Assembly: GCF_000241265.1 (NCBI RefSeq)
Contig: NZ_BAEE01000048.1
Coordinates: forward strand, 1-64,000
Origin: Gordonia araii NBRC 100433
GTDB taxonomy: Bacteria > Actinomycetota > Actinomycetes > Mycobacteriales > Mycobacteriaceae
Length of the DNA: 64,000 nt
Direction of reading: 5' to 3'
The notes beneath the pieces are model-generated. The model was not told where the DNA came from and ran no database searches. It worked only from the letters and a program-made list of their open reading frames with translations. Below are positions 61,735 to 64,000 of the stretch, in pieces; positions within the stretch are counted from its first letter, which is position 1, and each line of letters opens with the position of its first letter. Made by a program: the position numbers and the translations under genes.

Positions 61735-62709
61735 CTACCGGAAGAAGCCGCGCGACTTCGCGTTCCAGACCATGTCCTGCCAGTAGCCCCACGCGTGGGT
61801 CCCGGCCGCGTCATAGGTCATGACGGGCAGGCCCTGGATGGCGGCGGACGCCTGGAAGGCCTTGGCCTGGGTGAACGCGAGGAACTCCAGCGTCGAACCC
61901 TTGAACAGGTCGTCGAACACGTTCGGCAGCGCGTTGTACTTGCCGAACAGGCCGTTGCCGGAGCCGACGAAGATCTTCATGCCGTGCATGTTGCCGATGT
62001 TCCACATCGGGTCGTTCTGGAACCACTGCAGGCCCCAGATCGGCCACATCGAGTCGACGTTCCACGGCTTCGGGTCGACGTCGAGCATCGCCAGACGGAT
62101 CATCGTGCGCATGCCCGGTGCCGAGAGGAAGTTGTAGCCGGACAGCGAGCCGGCGCGGTCGAAGTGGCGGCGGTTCTGGGCGCCGATCGTCAGGGCGGCG
62201 TTACCACCCATCGAGAGGCCCATGATCGCGTACTTGCGGGACTTGCCGACGCGGAAGCCGCGGGCGTCGAGGCCGCGGATCAGGGTGCGGCTGATGACGC
62301 AGTTCCAGCGGTAGGTGTAGCGCTGGTTGTTGAAGTTACTCGGAGCGACCCAGTCGGTGTAGAAGCTGGCCGGACCACCGATCGGCTCGACGACGTTGAC
62401 GCCGGAGCGGACCATTTCCTGGATGTTCGTGTTGATCTCCCAGCCGCTGTAGTCGTACTGGGCGCGCATGCCGTCGAGCATGATCACGGTCTTGTAGTTG
62501 CCCTTGCGCTTCCACGCACGAACCTTGACCTTCGGCATCCCGCAGCCGTTGACGTAGAACTGCTGGAGCCCGACCTGCGTACCGCCGATACGGGCGGCGG
62601 CCTGGCCGACGCCGGCCACGGTGACGAGGCCCAGCGAGGTTGCTACCGCCACGAGCATGACGACGAGGCGGTTCCTCATCTTCGCCGTCTTAGACACAGT
62701 CTTCGACAT
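61735..62709 (-). CDS. antigen 85-type mycolyltransferase
   Basis: 324 residues from ATG 62709 (GGAG upstream; the longer frame to 62748 lacks one). Signal peptide (M-R-N-R-L-V-V-M-L-V-A-V-A-T-S-L-G, cleavage after A-A-A). Core: nucleophile Ser166 in G-L-S-M-G-G, F-Y-T-D-W binding loop, and catalytic His in G-T-H-A-W-G-Y-W-Q. It ends soon after the fold, as FbpA/B/C. It moves mycolic acid from trehalose monomycolate to arabinogalactan or to make the dimycolate. Located as fbpA (Rv3804c) next to aftB. Confidence 0.92.
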   Translation of the reverse strand: MSKTVSKTAKMRNRLVVMLVAVATSLGLVTVAGVGQAAARIGGTQVGLQQFYVNGCGMPKVKVRAWKRKGNYKTVIMLDGMRAQYDYSGWEINTNIQEMVRSGVNVVEPIGGPASFYTDWVAPSNFNNQRYTYRWNCVISRTLIRGLDARGFRVGKSRKYAIMGLSMGGNAALTIGAQNRRHFDRAGSLSGYNFLSAPGMRTMIRLAMLDVDPKPWNVDSMWPIWGLQWFQNDPMWNIGNMHGMKIFVGSGNGLFGKYNALPNVFDDLFKGSTLEFLAFTQAKAFQASAAIQGLPVMTYDAAGTHAWGYWQDMVWNAKSRGFFR

Positions 62710-62807
62710 ACGACTGAACTCTCCATCTCTGCCCGACGCGCGGCGCACCGGCTCGGTGGTCTTCAGCCTCGATCAACGGGGCTGCTCTTCATCGATTACA
62801 CAACGGC

Positions 62808-62837
62808 ATGAGGAATCCTGCATGGCGGGTTCCTCAT
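62808..62837. other. imperfect hairpin between aftB and the antigen-85 gene
   Basis: ATGAGGAATCC (62808-62818) pairs with GGGTTCCTCAT (62827-62837), 11 pairs with one G-T, 8-nt loop. It lies in the 327-bp gap with no gene; the rest of the gap presumably holds the promoter of the mycolyltransferase. It could be a terminator for aftB or a leader structure. Confidence 0.4.
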
Positions 62838-63036
62838 ACCGCAACGTTCGAGAATCGTATTGCAATCGCTTCGTGACTCACAAACCGTTGCTGTGTGTGA
62901 CGGCGCGAACAAGGCCGCCACTCGACTCTCGACAAAACTATCGTCGCAGGTCCGACAACCGTTAGCGCTGGTGGCAAGTTGACAGGAAACCAGCAGGTTC
63001 GATGGTCCCCCAAACCACAGCAGTCACAGCGTCGGG

Positions 63037-64000
63037 CTACTTCGGCCGGATCCGTGCGGGCATGGGAAGGCCGCACCGCTGGATCTCGTACTCCGGAATC
63101 CGGGACATGCGGTAGCTCGTGAAGCCCAACGACTGCCTCAGGCTGCTGCGGAACCGCTTCACCGTCCAGGGCTCGTCCTTGTAGGAGGCGATACGGTCCA
63201 TCGTCGCCGGACAGGTCAGCGCGACCTGGGCCTGCTGCACGACCTCCTGGTCGAGGAACAGCGGCAGCACCGGGTAGCGCCCGAAGGCGCCGGATTCGGC
63301 GATCACCCACTCCGTCGGCAGGATCTTGTCGTGACCGATGCGGCCGTCCTGCAACCGGTCGGTGTGCGCGGCGATCGGGTAGGCCAGGCCCATCTGGTCG
63401 ATGATGCGCACGTCGAGCGGCGCGAGCATGCCCGTCATCCCGAGGTTCAGGAAGAAGACCGACACCTGCCGCGGCGTGTTCGGCGGCATCTTGTCGGGCA
63501 ACCGGGCGTAGTACCACTCGTCGTAGTTGGCCGAGGCGATCAGCACCGCGCCTTCGTCGCGGAACTTCTCGATCGACTCCATCATCGCGCGCATGCGCGG
63601 GAACTGCAGGTAATCCTCGGCGGTGACCGGGTTTGCGACCCCCATGTTGACCGCGTAGAACCGCCGCTCGTCGACGATGCCGCTGCGGCCGATGTCGATG
63701 CCTTCGCCCTCCAGCGTGTTCTGGTGGACGACGACCGCCCAGCTCACCGTCGCGATCCACACGACGCCCAGCAGTACGGCGCCGCCCAGCGAGGTCCGAG
63801 TGCGCCGCTGGACGACCTCGTCGGCAGCGCTCTGCGGCGTCCGCCACGCCAGGCGCACGTGCTCGGGAACGGTCACCGGGATAACCATGATCGGCAGCAG
63901 CAGGATGAACAGCGGGGTAAGCAGCACGCGCGCGTGCATGAAGTCGCCGCCCTGGCGGATCCAGTACAGGGCCAGAATCGCACCGGCGGCCACGGTGACC
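63037..64000 (-). CDS. aftB: terminal arabinofuranosyltransferase AftB, C-terminal part (5' end beyond window)
   Basis: About 321 codons visible, running off the right edge on the minus strand. The beginning is membrane helices (R-Q-G-G-D-F-M-H-A-R, a motif shared by AftB), then one more helix (about 50 residues later) and an extracytoplasmic C-terminal domain with Y-Y-A-R-L-P-D-K, I-I-D-Q-M-G-L-A-Y-P and W-V-I-A-E-S-G. These match Rv3805c (AftB), which adds terminal beta-1,2-arabinose to arabinan ends. Position next to the antigen 85 gene agrees. Confidence 0.92.
   Translation of the reverse strand, partial: VTVAAGAILALYWIRQGGDFMHARVLLTPLFILLLPIMVIPVTVPEHVRLAWRTPQSAADEVVQRRTRTSLGGAVLLGVVWIATVSWAVVVHQNTLEGEGIDIGRSGIVDERRFYAVNMGVANPVTAEDYLQFPRMRAMMESIEKFRDEGAVLIASANYDEWYYARLPDKMPPNTPRQVSVFFLNLGMTGMLAPLDVRIIDQMGLAYPIAAHTDRLQDGRIGHDKILPTEWVIAESGAFGRYPVLPLFLDQEVVQQAQVALTCPATMDRIASYKDEPWTVKRFRSSLRQSLGFTSYRMSRIPEYEIQRCGLPMPARIRPK

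Overview
The window is GC-rich actinobacterial chromosome carrying the cell-wall arabinogalactan and mycolate loci of the order Mycobacteriales (Corynebacteriales). It has the full galactan-export set (wzm, wzt, glfT1), dprE1-dprE2-aftA, three emb arabinosyltransferases, accD4-pks13-fadD32, a Culp6-type cutinase, two antigen-85-type mycolyltransferases and the 3' part of aftB. Three emb genes, an LGFP-tailed mycolyltransferase and many short interspersed 'GGTCTCGATACG...CACTCGACCACC' elements suggest Gordonia or a close relative. The genus is an inference; the order is solid.

Layout: 1-2.5 kb holds an ESX/WXG100 fragment and a divergently placed set made of a very small ORF, a lipoprotein and a divergent serpin-like protein. 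2.5-3.6 kb has a small secreted protein and a GNAT-type toxin-antitoxin pair, followed by tRNA-Ser(UGA). 4-7.5 kb is a translationally coupled pair of paralogous membrane PQQ-like propeller proteins. 7.6-13.7 kb follows the M. tuberculosis Rv3777-Rv3783 neighbourhood: quinone oxidoreductase, aminotransferase-like protein, proteasome activator Bpa, Wzm, Wzt and GlfT1. After a repeat field, 14.1-15.7 kb is an F420-type oxidoreductase plus steroid-dehydrogenase-like SDR operon. 15.7-23.2 kb has VOC, GtrA (Rv3789-like), PlsC, a secreted lipase, DprE1, DprE2 and AftA. 23.2-25.8 kb is a TetR/DrrAB-type exporter unit with a palindromic operator. 25.8-36.5 kb is aroQ and embC-A-B. 36.5-40.2 kb has an AbiEi/DUF559-like protein, an MFS exporter and a repeat-containing lipoprotein. 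40.3-52.1 kb is the mycolate condensation cluster. 52.3-59 kb is an accessory insert: a branched-chain-type ABC transporter with a triple fusion, and a FadD17-like acyl-CoA synthetase. 59-64 kb returns to mycolyltransferases and aftB.

How the genes work together: DprE1/DprE2 make decaprenyl-phospho-arabinose. Wzm/Wzt export the galactan started by GlfT1. AftA, Emb proteins and AftB build the arabinan. FadD32, AccD4 and Pks13 make the mycolate that antigen-85 proteins attach.

Three 14-bp sites matching the published KstR operator pattern (T-N2-AAC-N2-GTT-N2-A) stand before the oxidoreductase/SDR operon (14046), the ABC transporter (52329) and fadD17 (59000). This suggests a dispersed steroid-catabolism regulon, with an uncharacterised steroid-linked importer, embedded in the cell-wall region. 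Other notable structure includes interspersed repeats translated in frame inside Pks13 linkers, hairpin repeats that encode identical C-termini of two unrelated proteins, and tandem arrays of exact 21- and 22-bp period.
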